A program made the translations under genes and the position numbers. The notes under the pieces are model-generated. The model saw only the letters and a list, made by a program, of their open reading frames with translations. It did not search any database and was not told where the DNA came from. This document shows, one piece after another, positions 16,805 to 25,232 of a DNA stretch of 60,498 nt; positions within the stretch are counted from its first letter, which is position 1, and every line of letters begins with the position of its first letter. The DNA comes from Bacillota bacterium (lineage in GTDB: Bacteria > Bacillota > Limnochordia > JAAZLZ01), in NCBI GenBank assembly GCA_012521755.1, contig JAAYLV010000119.1:1-60498 (forward strand). The letters are read 5' to 3'.

Positions 16805-17568
16805 GCCAATTGTCCTTATTCGATTTTGCCGGCAAAGGGGCCATCGTTGTGGGCGGAGCCAGCGGCCTGGGGGAGGCCATCGCCTGCGGCCTTGCCGAGG
16901 CCAACGCTCGGGTGATTGTCGCCGATTTGAACGTGGAGGGGGCAAGGAAGGCTGTCCAAAAGATCAAAGAAGCAGGGGGATGGGCCCAAGGGGTCTTTGT
17001 TGACGTAACGACCAAAGAGTCCGTTGGGGCGATGGTGGATGGGGCCCTGGCCGAACTTGGGCGCATCGATGTGCTGGTCAATTCCGCGGGGATTACCAAG
17101 CGGGGCCCGGCGGTGGACTACGCTGAAGAAGACTGGGATCGGATCATGGCGGTGAACCTGAAGGGGCTTTTCTTTTGCTGTCAGGCCGTCGGCAAGGTGA
17201 TGATCGAACAAAAGTCGGGGAGCATCGTCAATCTGGCCTCCGTCGGCGGACTTGCCGCTTTGCCGGGGAGCGTGGCCTACGCGGCCAGCAAGGGAGGCGT
17301 CGTTCAAGTGACCCGCACCCTGGCTGTGGAGTGGGCCCCCATGGGGGTGCGGGTGAATGCCCTGGCCCCTTGCAGCTTCGCTACGGAACTGACGAAGCCA
17401 ATTTATGCAGATCCAGCCAACTACGAACTCTTCGTCCGGCAAATACCTCTGGGGAGGGTGGGCACGCCTCCGGAGATAGTCGGAGCAGCCCTGTTCCTGG
17501 CTAGTGATGCCGCGTCGATGGTGACCGGGCATATCCTTGCGGTGGATGGTGGACTCTTGGCCCAATAA
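16801..17568 (+). CDS. Short-chain dehydrogenase/reductase (SDR) 2
   Basis: A 255-residue SDR with GGASGLGE at 18-25, NSAG at 94-97, Ser147, and YAASK with Tyr160 and Lys164. It starts at GTG 16801, overlapping the aldolase stop by 4 bp. In the operon context it probably oxidises a hydroxyl of the sugar acid or handles the aldehyde/hydroxyacid made by the aldolase. The exact substrate is unknown. Confidence 0.9.
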   Translation: MSQLSLFDFAGKGAIVVGGASGLGEAIACGLAEANARVIVADLNVEGARKAVQKIKEAGGWAQGVFVDVTTKESVGAMVDGALAELGRIDVLVNSAGITKRGPAVDYAEEDWDRIMAVNLKGLFFCCQAVGKVMIEQKSGSIVNLASVGGLAALPGSVAYAASKGGVVQVTRTLAVEWAPMGVRVNALAPCSFATELTKPIYADPANYELFVRQIPLGRVGTPPEIVGAALFLASDAASMVTGHILAVDGGLLAQ

Positions 17569-17580
17569 CGACGGGAAGGA

Positions 17581-18744
17581 GTGTCGAAAGTGGGTCTGTA
17601 TGCATTCAAGACGGCAGGGAAGGTGATCGTTGGTCGAGGAGCTTTGGCCCAGGCGGGGCCTGAGGCCGCGGCATTAGGCAAGGGCAAAGCCCTAGTCGTC
17701 ACCGATGGAACCATGGTCGATTTGGGTCTTGCCGACAAATTAGTTGAAAACCTTGCGGCAAACGGGGTGCAGGCCGACGTGTTCCCCGATGTGGAGCCCG
17801 AGCCTTCCATGGGGACCGCGATCAGATGCGCCGCCAGGCTCGGGGAAGGGGGCTACGATCTTGTTGTTGGACTGGGGGGAGGCAGCTGCCTTGATGTGGC
17901 CAAGGCCGGCGCCGCGGCCATGGACGCTCCGGAAAGCCTGCCCAATTACCTTGGGACGAACAAGGTGCCCGGGCGCAGCATCGGTCTTTTCCTCATCCCC
18001 ACCACCGCCGGCACCGGCACCGAGGTTACTCCCAACGCCATCGTGCTGGACACGGACAAAGAGGAAAAGCAGGGCATCGTCAGCCCCTATCTTTACGCGG
18101 ATGTGTCCCTGGTGGACCCGGAGCTCACCGTGAGCAAGCCGCCTGCGGTCACCGCGGCAACGGGCATGGACGCCCTCACCCATGCCATTGAAGCCTTCGT
18201 TTCCAAGAACGCCTCGCCCATGACGGACCTGTTGGCCCTAGAGGCGGTGAGTCTCATCGGCGCCAACTTGCGCAGGGCAGTGGCCGACGGCTCCGACATA
18301 GAGGCCCGGGAGCAGATGATGTTCGGAAGCATGTTGGCCGGGATGGCCTTTGCCAACGCGGGGTTGGGAGCCGTCCACGCCATCGCCATGGCCATGGGGG
18401 GATTTGGCGTTACCCACGGCCGGGCCAACGCGCTCATGCTTCCCTATGTGATGAGGTTTAATCGGGAAAGCAATCCCGAGAAGTTTGCCCGCCTGGCAGT
18501 CGCGATGGGCCTTGATCTTCAGGGCCTGAGCGTCGATGAGGCGGGGGAGCAGGCCGTTGAGGCCGTTGCCCGCTTGGGCAAGGACGTGGGCTGCCCCCAG
18601 ACCTTGCCAGAGGTAGGGATCGGTCCCGATCGCCTGGACCTTTTGGTCAGGAAGTCCTTCGATCAGCAGCGGCTGCTCAAGAACAACCCTCGACCGGCGG
18701 GGATGGCCGAACTTGAGCAGATCTGCCGCAGTGCACTTGGATGA
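17581..18744 (+). CDS. Iron-containing (group III) alcohol dehydrogenase 1
   Basis: A 387-residue Fe-ADH. NAD-binding GGGSCLD is at 99-105 and the metal ligands are all present: Asp197, His201, His266 and His279. Such enzymes reduce aldehydes like lactaldehyde, glycolaldehyde or propanal, or oxidise diols. Its place 12 bp after the SDR and after the HpcH aldolase suggests it disposes of the aldehyde product. It starts at GTG 17581 with GGGAAGGAG just before. Paralogues lie at 36047 and 45119. Confidence 0.92.
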   Translation: MSKVGLYAFKTAGKVIVGRGALAQAGPEAAALGKGKALVVTDGTMVDLGLADKLVENLAANGVQADVFPDVEPEPSMGTAIRCAARLGEGGYDLVVGLGGGSCLDVAKAGAAAMDAPESLPNYLGTNKVPGRSIGLFLIPTTAGTGTEVTPNAIVLDTDKEEKQGIVSPYLYADVSLVDPELTVSKPPAVTAATGMDALTHAIEAFVSKNASPMTDLLALEAVSLIGANLRRAVADGSDIEAREQMMFGSMLAGMAFANAGLGAVHAIAMAMGGFGVTHGRANALMLPYVMRFNRESNPEKFARLAVAMGLDLQGLSVDEAGEQAVEAVARLGKDVGCPQTLPEVGIGPDRLDLLVRKSFDQQRLLKNNPRPAGMAELEQICRSALG

Positions 18745-18757
18745 GGAGGTGGGCATT

Positions 18758-19768
18758 ATGCGGAGTCTCGTCTGGCAAGGTCCAAATCAACTAGTGGTGC
18801 AAGACAGCCCCAAGCCCGAACCCGGGCCGGGGGAGGTTCTGATCAAGGTTGCTTATACAGGGATTTGCGGCAGTGACATTACCATCTACCGGGGCTTTCA
18901 TCAGCGGGCCAAGCCCCCCCTGATCATCGGCCACGAATTTGTGGGTCATGTGGCGGAGCTCGGTCCGGGGGTGGACGACCGCCTCCAGGTGGGAGACATG
19001 GTCACCGCCGAACCTACCTTCAGCTGCGGGACGTGCAAGTACTGCCGGTCTAATCTGTCGAACCTGTGCGCCGGGGTCGGCGTGCGGGGCGTTGACGGAC
19101 CGGGGGCCTTCGCCGAGTACTTCGTCAGCAAACAGGAGAAGGTCTACAAGCTGCCTCCCGCGATGCCCCTCAGGGAGGGGGCGGTAATCGAACCCCTGGC
19201 CGTGGGAGTCCATGCGGTGAACAAAGGCCAGGTGGCCATCGATGAAGATGTGGCCGTCATTGGTGCGGGCCCTATCGGCATTCTCACCGCCCAGGCGGCC
19301 AGGGCCCGGGGAGCAGGCCGGGTGTTTGTGATTGAAGTCAAGCCCAATCGGCTGAAGCTGGCGGAGAAGCTGGGCTTTATCCCCATCGACGGGCGGGAGG
19401 ATCCGGTGGCGGCCGTCCGGAGCATGACCGGCGGCGTCGATGTGGTCTTCGATGCCGCGGGCGCCTTGGCATCCGCCGGCTATCTGGTGCCCTTGGTCAA
19501 GAAGGGAGGCCGGCTGGTGGTGGTGTCCATCTTCAAAGAGGCGCCGCCCATGGACCTTAGGACCATGGCCTACAGCGAGCTTAGCCTTTGCGGCTGCTTC
19601 ATCTACGTGCCCCAGGACTTCCATCAGGCCGTTGAGCTGGCCTCATCGGACAAGGTGGACTTGGCTTCGGTGATTTCCCATGAGGTGCCCCTCGCGGATG
19701 CTGTCCGGGGCTTTGAGCTGATGGAAAAGGCCGATGACAGCATGAAAGTCCTTATCAAGATTAGCTAG
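18758..19768 (+). CDS. Zinc-dependent medium-chain alcohol dehydrogenase 2
   Basis: A 336-residue Zn-ADH. The catalytic site is Cys37 and His59-Glu60; structural zinc Cys are 90, 93, 96 and 104; GAGPIG is near 170. It is similar to sorbitol, L-galactonate or L-threonate-type dehydrogenases. The start is ATG 18758 with GAGGAGGTG 8-16 bp upstream; the open frame reaches back to 18713 inside the Fe-ADH gene. It sits between Fe-ADH and the amidohydrolase in one operon. The substrate is unknown, probably a sugar acid or polyol. Confidence 0.9.
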   Translation: MRSLVWQGPNQLVVQDSPKPEPGPGEVLIKVAYTGICGSDITIYRGFHQRAKPPLIIGHEFVGHVAELGPGVDDRLQVGDMVTAEPTFSCGTCKYCRSNLSNLCAGVGVRGVDGPGAFAEYFVSKQEKVYKLPPAMPLREGAVIEPLAVGVHAVNKGQVAIDEDVAVIGAGPIGILTAQAARARGAGRVFVIEVKPNRLKLAEKLGFIPIDGREDPVAAVRSMTGGVDVVFDAAGALASAGYLVPLVKKGGRLVVVSIFKEAPPMDLRTMAYSELSLCGCFIYVPQDFHQAVELASSDKVDLASVISHEVPLADAVRGFELMEKADDSMKVLIKIS

Positions 19769-19779
19769 GAGGGGCCGCC

Positions 19780-21042
19780 GTGAAAAGGGAAGCAGTGCAG
19801 ACGCTGTTGCTCGATGCCGCCAAAGGGATGTCCGTCTTCAACACCCACGAACACATCATCCCTCAAAGGGAGGCCCAGCGGACCATCCGGGACCTGTGGA
19901 GCCTCTTTAGGATCTGCTACGTCCGGCTGGATATGATCTCCGCGGGGATGTCCCCCTCCCTCTGGGAGGAGGGGGACTACGGCTGGGAAGAGGCATCTCC
20001 CTATCTCCCCGCGGCTGCCCACACCGGCTACTATCGCATGCTCCAAGGGGCCCTGGAGGATCTTTTCGGGATTGCTCCAGGGCCCTGGACCAAATCCAAT
20101 TGGGAGGAGCTCTCGGCCGCGATCGCCCGGGCTAATGCCGCTCCCGATTGGTATGAGGTGGTCCTGAAAGAAAAGGCCAATTACGAGCTTAGCATCCTCG
20201 ATCAGTACTGGAGCCCCGGCGGGGACGACTTCGACCCCCGGTATTTCCGCCCAACCCTCCGCGTTGATGTGTTTTTCAACGGCTATGATGTGCAGGCGCT
20301 CGATCGGAATGGCAACTGCCTTGCCGCGATGGCCAGCGAGTGGGGCGTCCCTCTAGAGAGCTTCGATGATCTGCTGGCTATGTTCGACCTGGCTTTCCAG
20401 CGGACGGTCGATCAGGGGGGATTGTGTGCCAAGCTGGCCATGGCCTACGAGCGGGACCTCACCTTCAATCCCGTCAGCCGCAAGCGAGCGGCAGCGATTT
20501 TCGGCAAGGTGAATCCCTCGCCCCAGGAGATCCGGGAGTTTCAAGATTTCATGCTCTATGAGACCCTCGCCCGCTGCCAGCGGTTTAGACTTCCCCTCCA
20601 GATCCACACTGGCATGCTGGCCCGCAATCAACACTCCCTGGCCCATACCAACCCGGTCCAGCTCAATCAGTTGTTCCTCGACTATCCGGACATCAAGTTC
20701 ATCCTCTTCCACACGGGCTACCCCTACTGGCGCGAGGGGGCTATCCTGGCCAAGATGCTGCCCAACGTCTACTACGATCTTTGCTGGCTCCCCGTGATCA
20801 GCCCTGCGGCGGCCGACCGGGCCTTCGATGAGATCCTAGATCTGGTTCCCGCCAACAAGCTTATGTGGGGCGGCGATGGCCATTCGGTGGAGGAGTCCTA
20901 CGGCGCCCTCCTGGCCATGCGGAAGGTCTTGACGAAGGTCCTCGCCCGGAAAGTCGCGGCCGGTGAGCTTAGCTTCCCTTCCGCCCTCGAGCTAATGCAG
21001 GGGATTCTGTCTCTGAACGCTAGGCGCTTGTTCCTCAAGTAG
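19780..21042 (+). CDS. Amidohydrolase-superfamily protein (amidohydrolase 2 group)
   Basis: A 420-residue TIM-barrel metal-dependent hydrolase, decarboxylase or isomerase. His23-Glu-His25 (THEHI) is the first metal pair, with QIHTGM near 277, FHTGYPYW near 310 and a late WGGDGH with the conserved Asp. The layout resembles the amidohydrolase 2 group, which includes lactonases, decarboxylases and distant uronate isomerases. It starts at GTG 19780 after GGAGGGG. As last gene of the operon it may open a lactone made by the dehydrogenases (inference). A family-level call only. Confidence 0.8.
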   Translation: MKREAVQTLLLDAAKGMSVFNTHEHIIPQREAQRTIRDLWSLFRICYVRLDMISAGMSPSLWEEGDYGWEEASPYLPAAAHTGYYRMLQGALEDLFGIAPGPWTKSNWEELSAAIARANAAPDWYEVVLKEKANYELSILDQYWSPGGDDFDPRYFRPTLRVDVFFNGYDVQALDRNGNCLAAMASEWGVPLESFDDLLAMFDLAFQRTVDQGGLCAKLAMAYERDLTFNPVSRKRAAAIFGKVNPSPQEIREFQDFMLYETLARCQRFRLPLQIHTGMLARNQHSLAHTNPVQLNQLFLDYPDIKFILFHTGYPYWREGAILAKMLPNVYYDLCWLPVISPAAADRAFDEILDLVPANKLMWGGDGHSVEESYGALLAMRKVLTKVLARKVAAGELSFPSALELMQGILSLNARRLFLK

Positions 21043-21066
21043 GGCTTCGGGTCTTTCCCGAAGCCC
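21042..21066 (+). terminator. Stem-loop at the end of the acid-sugar operon
   Basis: A perfect 10-bp stem, GGGCTTCGGG (21042-21051) and CCCGAAGCCC (21057-21066), with a 5-base loop directly at the amidohydrolase stop. No T-run follows, but a second long stem comes 9 bp later, so together they likely end the transcript or protect its 3' end. Confidence 0.6.
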
Positions 21067-21074
21067 GCCCCCGC

Positions 21075-21128
21075 GGGGCCGTTGGCTGCAAGGAGTTCCC
21101 GGCGGCAACTCCCCTTGCCAACGGCCCC
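21075..21128 (+). terminator. Long compound hairpin
   Basis: The 12-bp perfect arms GGGGCCGTTGGC (21075-21086) and GCCAACGGCCCC (21117-21128) enclose an inner stem of GGAGTT with AACTCC. No T-run follows; only CTTCG comes after. It may be a terminator-like or structured RNA element. Confidence 0.5.
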
Positions 21129-21135
21129 TTCGTCC

Positions 21136-21237
21136 GAGTCTCATCATCCCTCAGCTCTCTTCCAAATCAACGGACGCCGGGCCATCCCTACCCGGTCCTT
21201 GTTGGCGAGAGGTCCAAGGGTAGAGCTGGAATGAGTC
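21136..21237 (+). other. Candidate structured RNA upstream of the FAD reductase gene
   Basis: Nested complementary segments run from outside to inside: CAGCTCT (21152) with AGAGCTG (21222), CCAA/CAA/GGAC (21162-21175) with GTCC/TTG/TTGG (21195-21205), and CGGG with CCCG closing a 9-base loop at 21182-21190. A looser outer match is GAGTCTCAT (21136) with ATGAGTC (21231). It lies 140 bp before the reductase start, in the position of a 5' leader. I do not recognise it as a known riboswitch. The remaining 21238-21379 stretch holds no clear feature except the GGAAGGAGG site. Confidence 0.4.
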
Positions 21238-21379
21238 TTCTGATAAGAGGGGCAATAGCCATAAGGCCAAAGACACCAAGGAGCCAGTTTAGAGAATCTT
21301 TTCACACAAAGTGGAGGAAAAATTCACTAGCGGGCGAATAAGGACGTTGGAAGCTGAATCTGGAAGGAGGCAGCAGCAA

Positions 21380-22789
21380 ATGAAGAAGTGGATGTTGATC
21401 CTATTGGCGATGTGGCTCTGTGGTGTTTCGGCAGTTTGGGCGCAGAGTCTAGAGTGTGACGTAGTTGTCATCGGCGGAGGAGGCGCTGGTCTTTCTGCAG
21501 CTATTGAAGCCGCTGACCGTGGAGCTAAGGTCATCCTGCTGGAAAAGATGGCTTTCCTCGGCGGCGAGACGGGAATATCCGGGGGCACCATTCAGGGAGC
21601 GGAGACGGTTGTCCAGAGCAAAGCAGGTGTTGCCGACTCCAGGCGCGACTTGTTCAGATACTGGATGGAGGCCGGTCACTACAAGAACGATCCGGAACTT
21701 GTGCGGGCGGTTGTCGACATGTCGGCGGCTAATGTGGAATGGTTAATGAAGCTGGGAGTCGCCTATGAGCCAAGGAATCTGGGACTAGGCGGCTGGACGC
21801 CGGTCCCCAGGGCCCACCGAACTCCAGGGGGTGGTGCGGAGTTGATCAAAGCCCTGGAAAAGGCTGCCCGCGATCGAGGCGTTACCATCTTGCTGGGTAC
21901 TAAGGCGACGGAGCTTGTCAGTGAGAACGGCCGCGTTGTCGGCGTCCGCGCCGAAGGCAAGGCTTCCCTGGTGAAGGGCAAGGCGGTGATTATCGCAACC
22001 GGAGGCTTTGCTGCCAATCCAGAGATGGTGAAACAGTATGCGCCGGACTATGTGGACTCCCTTCCGATCACGACCCCGGGCATTACGGGCGACGGCATCA
22101 GGATGGCCCAGGCCCTTGGCGCCAAGACTAGAGGCTTTGGCGGCGTCATCGGTTTTCGCAAAGTAAAGGACGTGCCCTACGGCAGCACCATCGACGGCTT
22201 GGGGCGCCAGGTCATCATGTACGTCAATAAGGCGGGGAAGAGATTTGTTGATGAGAACGCTTACTATGCCCTCATCGCCGAGGCAATTCACAACCAGGGC
22301 GGGGTTGTCTACCAGATCTTCGATGAGAAGAAGCGGGAGGCGTTGGGTTCGGCGGGGCAGAAAGACTTCGACGAGGCCTTGGCCAGCGGGCTCATCAAAC
22401 AAGGTGCAACCATCGAGGAACTGGCGACGCAACTTGGAATTCCCCCCGAGGCCCTAGCCTCCACCCTGGCCGAGTTCAACGGCAATGCGGCAAAGGGCCA
22501 TGATCCTGTGTTTTGGCGCGATGCGGCAACTCTAGTTCCTTTGACGACCCCTCCATACTATGGTCTGCCGGTTTTCCATGCCAATCTGGGGACCCTCGGC
22601 GGGCTGGTCATCAACACTGACGCGCAAGTGATCCATACGAGCGGGGAGGCAATACCGGGACTATATGCTGCCGGGTCGGTGACGGGAGGCTTCTTCGGCG
22701 ATGTCTATCCGGCGGGCGGTTCGGCAGTGGCGATGGCTGTGGCCACAGGCAGAATTGCCGGGGCAAATGCGGCCTCGCTGGTGAAGTAG
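21380..22789 (+). CDS. Exported FAD-dependent reductase (fumarate reductase flavoprotein/FAD_binding_2 family)
   Basis: A 469-residue flavoprotein with a Sec-type signal peptide (KK, hydrophobic core at 4-20, cleavage near AQS). FAD-binding GGGGAGLSAA is at 32-41, ATGGFAANP near 206, and the C-terminal FAD block ends in VTGGFFGDVYPAGGSA. It resembles flavocytochrome c-type fumarate/urocanate reductases, but no haem CxxCH domain and no FMN-binding domain is present. The catalytic His/Thr/Pro block of fumarate reductase is not evident, so the substrate may differ. ATG 21380 follows GGAAGGAGG. It is convergent with a TAXI transporter operon. Probably an extracytoplasmic reductase of an unsaturated organic acid. 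Confidence 0.85.
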   Translation: MKKWMLILLAMWLCGVSAVWAQSLECDVVVIGGGGAGLSAAIEAADRGAKVILLEKMAFLGGETGISGGTIQGAETVVQSKAGVADSRRDLFRYWMEAGHYKNDPELVRAVVDMSAANVEWLMKLGVAYEPRNLGLGGWTPVPRAHRTPGGGAELIKALEKAARDRGVTILLGTKATELVSENGRVVGVRAEGKASLVKGKAVIIATGGFAANPEMVKQYAPDYVDSLPITTPGITGDGIRMAQALGAKTRGFGGVIGFRKVKDVPYGSTIDGLGRQVIMYVNKAGKRFVDENAYYALIAEAIHNQGGVVYQIFDEKKREALGSAGQKDFDEALASGLIKQGATIEELATQLGIPPEALASTLAEFNGNAAKGHDPVFWRDAATLVPLTTPPYYGLPVFHANLGTLGGLVINTDAQVIHTSGEAIPGLYAAGSVTGGFFGDVYPAGGSAVAMAVATGRIAGANAASLVK

Positions 22790-22812
22790 ATCGCCACATT
22801 CGTTATGATAGG

Positions 22813-22840
22813 GGTGGAGAGGCGACATGGCCTCTCCGCC
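22813..22840 (+). terminator. Stem-loop after the FAD reductase gene
   Basis: An 11-bp stem containing GGAGAGGC (22816-22823) and GCCTCTCC (22830-22837) with a 6-base loop, 24 bp after the stop. No clear T-run follows, so termination may be inefficient. Confidence 0.55.
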
Positions 22841-23223
22841 TGCCTAATTCTGGGTGCGGCTGGCGAAATGCTAGACCCCGCCTTCAGCTTTCCCAGTGGG
22901 GAAATCGCCTCTCCAAAGCTTTGCAATGGACCCGTCGGACTTCCTCAGCCCCTGGGCTGCCCGTTTATTCCCTTCCGCATCAACTGGGAGAAAAGCCGAG
23001 TCTTGCGGGTGCAAGTAAATAGCCTTGCTGGGCGTAGGACGATGCCCCCCGCAACGTTGGTCACCAGTCCAAGTCTGACCGGGTCGTTGACGATCTGGCG
23101 TCCACGGGCGCGAGAAGCAGGCGGGTCAAGCTCCAAGTGGCCAAGTTTTCTGGCATGTGGACCAGGGAGTTTGGATGGAGTCCATCTTAGTGATGGCGTC
23201 TTCAGGTCGGGCGAAACAAGGCC
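22841..23223. other. Intergenic stretch without a recognisable gene
   Basis: About 380 bp between the convergent FAD reductase and TAXI permease genes. Short open frames exist on both strands, but none has a ribosome-binding site, start context or family resemblance that I can support. It may be decayed coding sequence or a non-coding RNA; I see no repeat or insertion-sequence end. Confidence 0.4.
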
Positions 23224-23241
23224 GGGCCCCTTTTGGGGCCC
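23224..23241 (-). terminator. Terminator of the TAXI transporter operon
   Basis: GGGCCCC-TTTT-GGGGCCC forms a 7-bp stem 11 bp beyond the permease stop on the minus strand. On that strand it is followed shortly by TTGTTT, giving a modest intrinsic terminator. Confidence 0.55.
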
Positions 23242-23251
23242 AGGGTGGAAT

Positions 23252-25174
23252 CTACTGTGACTTGGCCTGCTTTGCTGGGAGGTACTGCCGTTGGTTCAAG
23301 ATTACCAGGATGAGCACTGCTAGTCCGATGATATCGGTAATTACGTTGTGCTCGATGAGCATGAGGGCTGATGCTACGAGCAAAACCCGCTCCCATAGTT
23401 GGCATTTCCCTAGGAGCCAGCCTTGCAGTCCTCCCGCCAGGGCGACAACGCCTATGAGTGAGCTGATGACTACCCGCACAACGGCCAGGGGCTCGCCCAT
23501 GAGCAGCAGCTCCGGTCCGTAGACAAACATGTAGGGTACGATAAAGGCCGTTACCCCTAGCTTGGATGCCAGGAAGCCAGTCTCGATGGGGTCGGACTTG
23601 GCTATCCCCGCGGCGGCGTACGCGGAAGTGGCCACGGGTGGCGTAATGGTCGAGATGCAGGCAAAGTAAAAAGCGAACAGGTGGGCTGCCAGCCGGTTAA
23701 CGCCCATCTGCACGATGGCGGGAACGGCCAGAGCCGCAACCATGACGTAGGCGGCGGTCGTCGGGACGCCCATGCCCAGGACTAGGGAGGCGATCATGGT
23801 CAAGAACAGAGCGACGGGTAGTCTTCCACCGGCAAAGCTAAGGACCATGCTGGTAAACTTGACCCCTAGGCCGGTTAGGCTGACGACGCCGATGATGACG
23901 CCGGCGATAGCGCAGGACGTGGCGATAATGACCGCGCCTGTAGCTCCGGACGCCAGTGCCTTGAAGACCTTCTCAGGTGTCATTCTGGTTTCCTTGCGCA
24001 CCAGTGTGACTAAGAAGGTCGCGATGATGCACCAAAAGGCCGTGAAGTGGGGCGTATAGCCCTTAGTCAGCAGGATGAGGACGAGAATCAAAGGGAATAA
24101 GAGGTGCCATCCCTGTTTTAGGATCTGCTTCACGTCCGGCAGCTCTTCCTTAGGCAGTCCTACCAGGCCTGTGCGAGCTGCTTCAAAATCAACCATCATC
24201 AGGATGGCAAAGAAGTAAAGGACTGCTGGCAGAGCAGCGGCGGCGCAGACTTTGATGTAAGGGATGCCGACGAATTCCGCCAGGATGAAGGCAGCTACTC
24301 CCATGACGGGCGGCATGATCTGTCCGCCGGTCGATGCAGCCGCCTCAACGGCTCCGGCAAAGGCCGGTTTGTAACGGAGGCTCTTCATTAGGGGAATGGT
24401 GTAGCTTCCCGTGCCCACTACGTTGGCGACGGCGCTGCCGGAGACGGTCCCCATCAGCGCGCTTGATATCACCGCGACCTTGGCTGGTCCGCCTCGGGTC
24501 CCGCCGGCCAAGCCCCGGGCCAGGTCGATGAAGAACTGTCCGGCCCCCGATTCGTTCAGGAAGGAGCCAAAAAGGACGAACAGGTAGATAAATGTGGCGG
24601 CAGCCCCGATGGGTGTGCCGAACACGCCCTCGGTGGTCAAACAAAGATGCTCCAGAAGCTTGGTGACAGATACGCCCGCGTGGGCCAGCCTCCCAGGGAG
24701 GAACTTGCCCACCCAAACATAGGCCAACCCCACCGCGGCAACGATGCACAAGGGCAGGCCGGTGGTGCGCCGGGCTCCCTCAAAGACGAGCAGAATCATC
24801 GCGACAGCCACGACTTTGTCGAGGCTGGTCAGTGGGTCGACGTACACCCAGCGGGTGATCATCCGGTCGTATTCGAACAGTCCCACATAAAGACAGACGA
24901 GAAGAGCGGTGATGGCCAATGCGATGTCGAGGGGCGATGCCTTGTCCCGGGGCGATTTCTTGCTTCCGGGGTACAGCAAAAAGGCGAAAGGCAAAAGGAG
25001 TCCCAAGTGGAGGGCCCGCATCTGCAGGGCCTCTAGGATGCCGAACTTAGCTACGTAGAGGTGGAACACCGAGACGGAAGCAGCCAGAAAGGCAATTATC
25101 TGCTTGCTCCTGCCGGTCAGCTTTCGCTGTTCTACAGCCTCATCTTTAACGGTTACTGCATCATTTTTACCCAT
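23252..25174 (-). CDS. TAXI-type TRAP transporter fused permease (DctQ-DctM, 4TM/12TM)
   Basis: A 640-residue membrane protein joining a small N-terminal membrane domain and a DctM-like domain, as is standard for TAXI-TRAP permeases. DctM landmarks include SGSAVANVVGTGSYTIP near 240, AAASTGGQIMPPVMG near 277 and PTTAAYVMVAALAVP near 470. A charged cytoplasmic N-terminus of about 27 residues precedes the first helix. It follows the TAXI binding-protein gene by 58 bp, with a perfect hairpin in the gap. Substrates of TAXI systems are mostly undefined (glutamate or 2-oxoglutarate in a few cases). Confidence 0.93.
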   Translation of the reverse strand: MGKNDAVTVKDEAVEQRKLTGRSKQIIAFLAASVSVFHLYVAKFGILEALQMRALHLGLLLPFAFLLYPGSKKSPRDKASPLDIALAITALLVCLYVGLFEYDRMITRWVYVDPLTSLDKVVAVAMILLVFEGARRTTGLPLCIVAAVGLAYVWVGKFLPGRLAHAGVSVTKLLEHLCLTTEGVFGTPIGAAATFIYLFVLFGSFLNESGAGQFFIDLARGLAGGTRGGPAKVAVISSALMGTVSGSAVANVVGTGSYTIPLMKSLRYKPAFAGAVEAAASTGGQIMPPVMGVAAFILAEFVGIPYIKVCAAAALPAVLYFFAILMMVDFEAARTGLVGLPKEELPDVKQILKQGWHLLFPLILVLILLTKGYTPHFTAFWCIIATFLVTLVRKETRMTPEKVFKALASGATGAVIIATSCAIAGVIIGVVSLTGLGVKFTSMVLSFAGGRLPVALFLTMIASLVLGMGVPTTAAYVMVAALAVPAIVQMGVNRLAAHLFAFYFACISTITPPVATSAYAAAGIAKSDPIETGFLASKLGVTAFIVPYMFVYGPELLLMGEPLAVVRVVISSLIGVVALAGGLQGWLLGKCQLWERVLLVASALMLIEHNVITDIIGLAVLILVILNQRQYLPAKQAKSQ

Positions 25175-25194
25175 CGATTTACCTCCCTAGGGAA

Positions 25195-25218
25195 GGGCGG
25201 CCGCCGCTGCGGCCGCCC
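25195..25218 (-). other. Perfect inverted repeat between TAXI binding-protein and permease genes
   Basis: GGGCGGCCGC (25195-25204) and GCGGCCGCCC (25209-25218) form a perfect 10-bp GC stem with a 4-base loop. It lies 14 bp after the binding-protein stop and about 20 bp before the permease start, without a T-run. The likely effect is partial termination or protection of the binding-protein mRNA so that it is made in excess. Confidence 0.7.
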
Positions 25219-25232
25219 ACCGCACCGATTCG

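Noticed and set aside
22805-23260. 151-codon open frame on the plus strand after the FAD reductase gene
   Set aside because: It starts inside the terminator stem, lacks a ribosome-binding site, has a Pro/Ser/Arg-rich composition and resembles no family.
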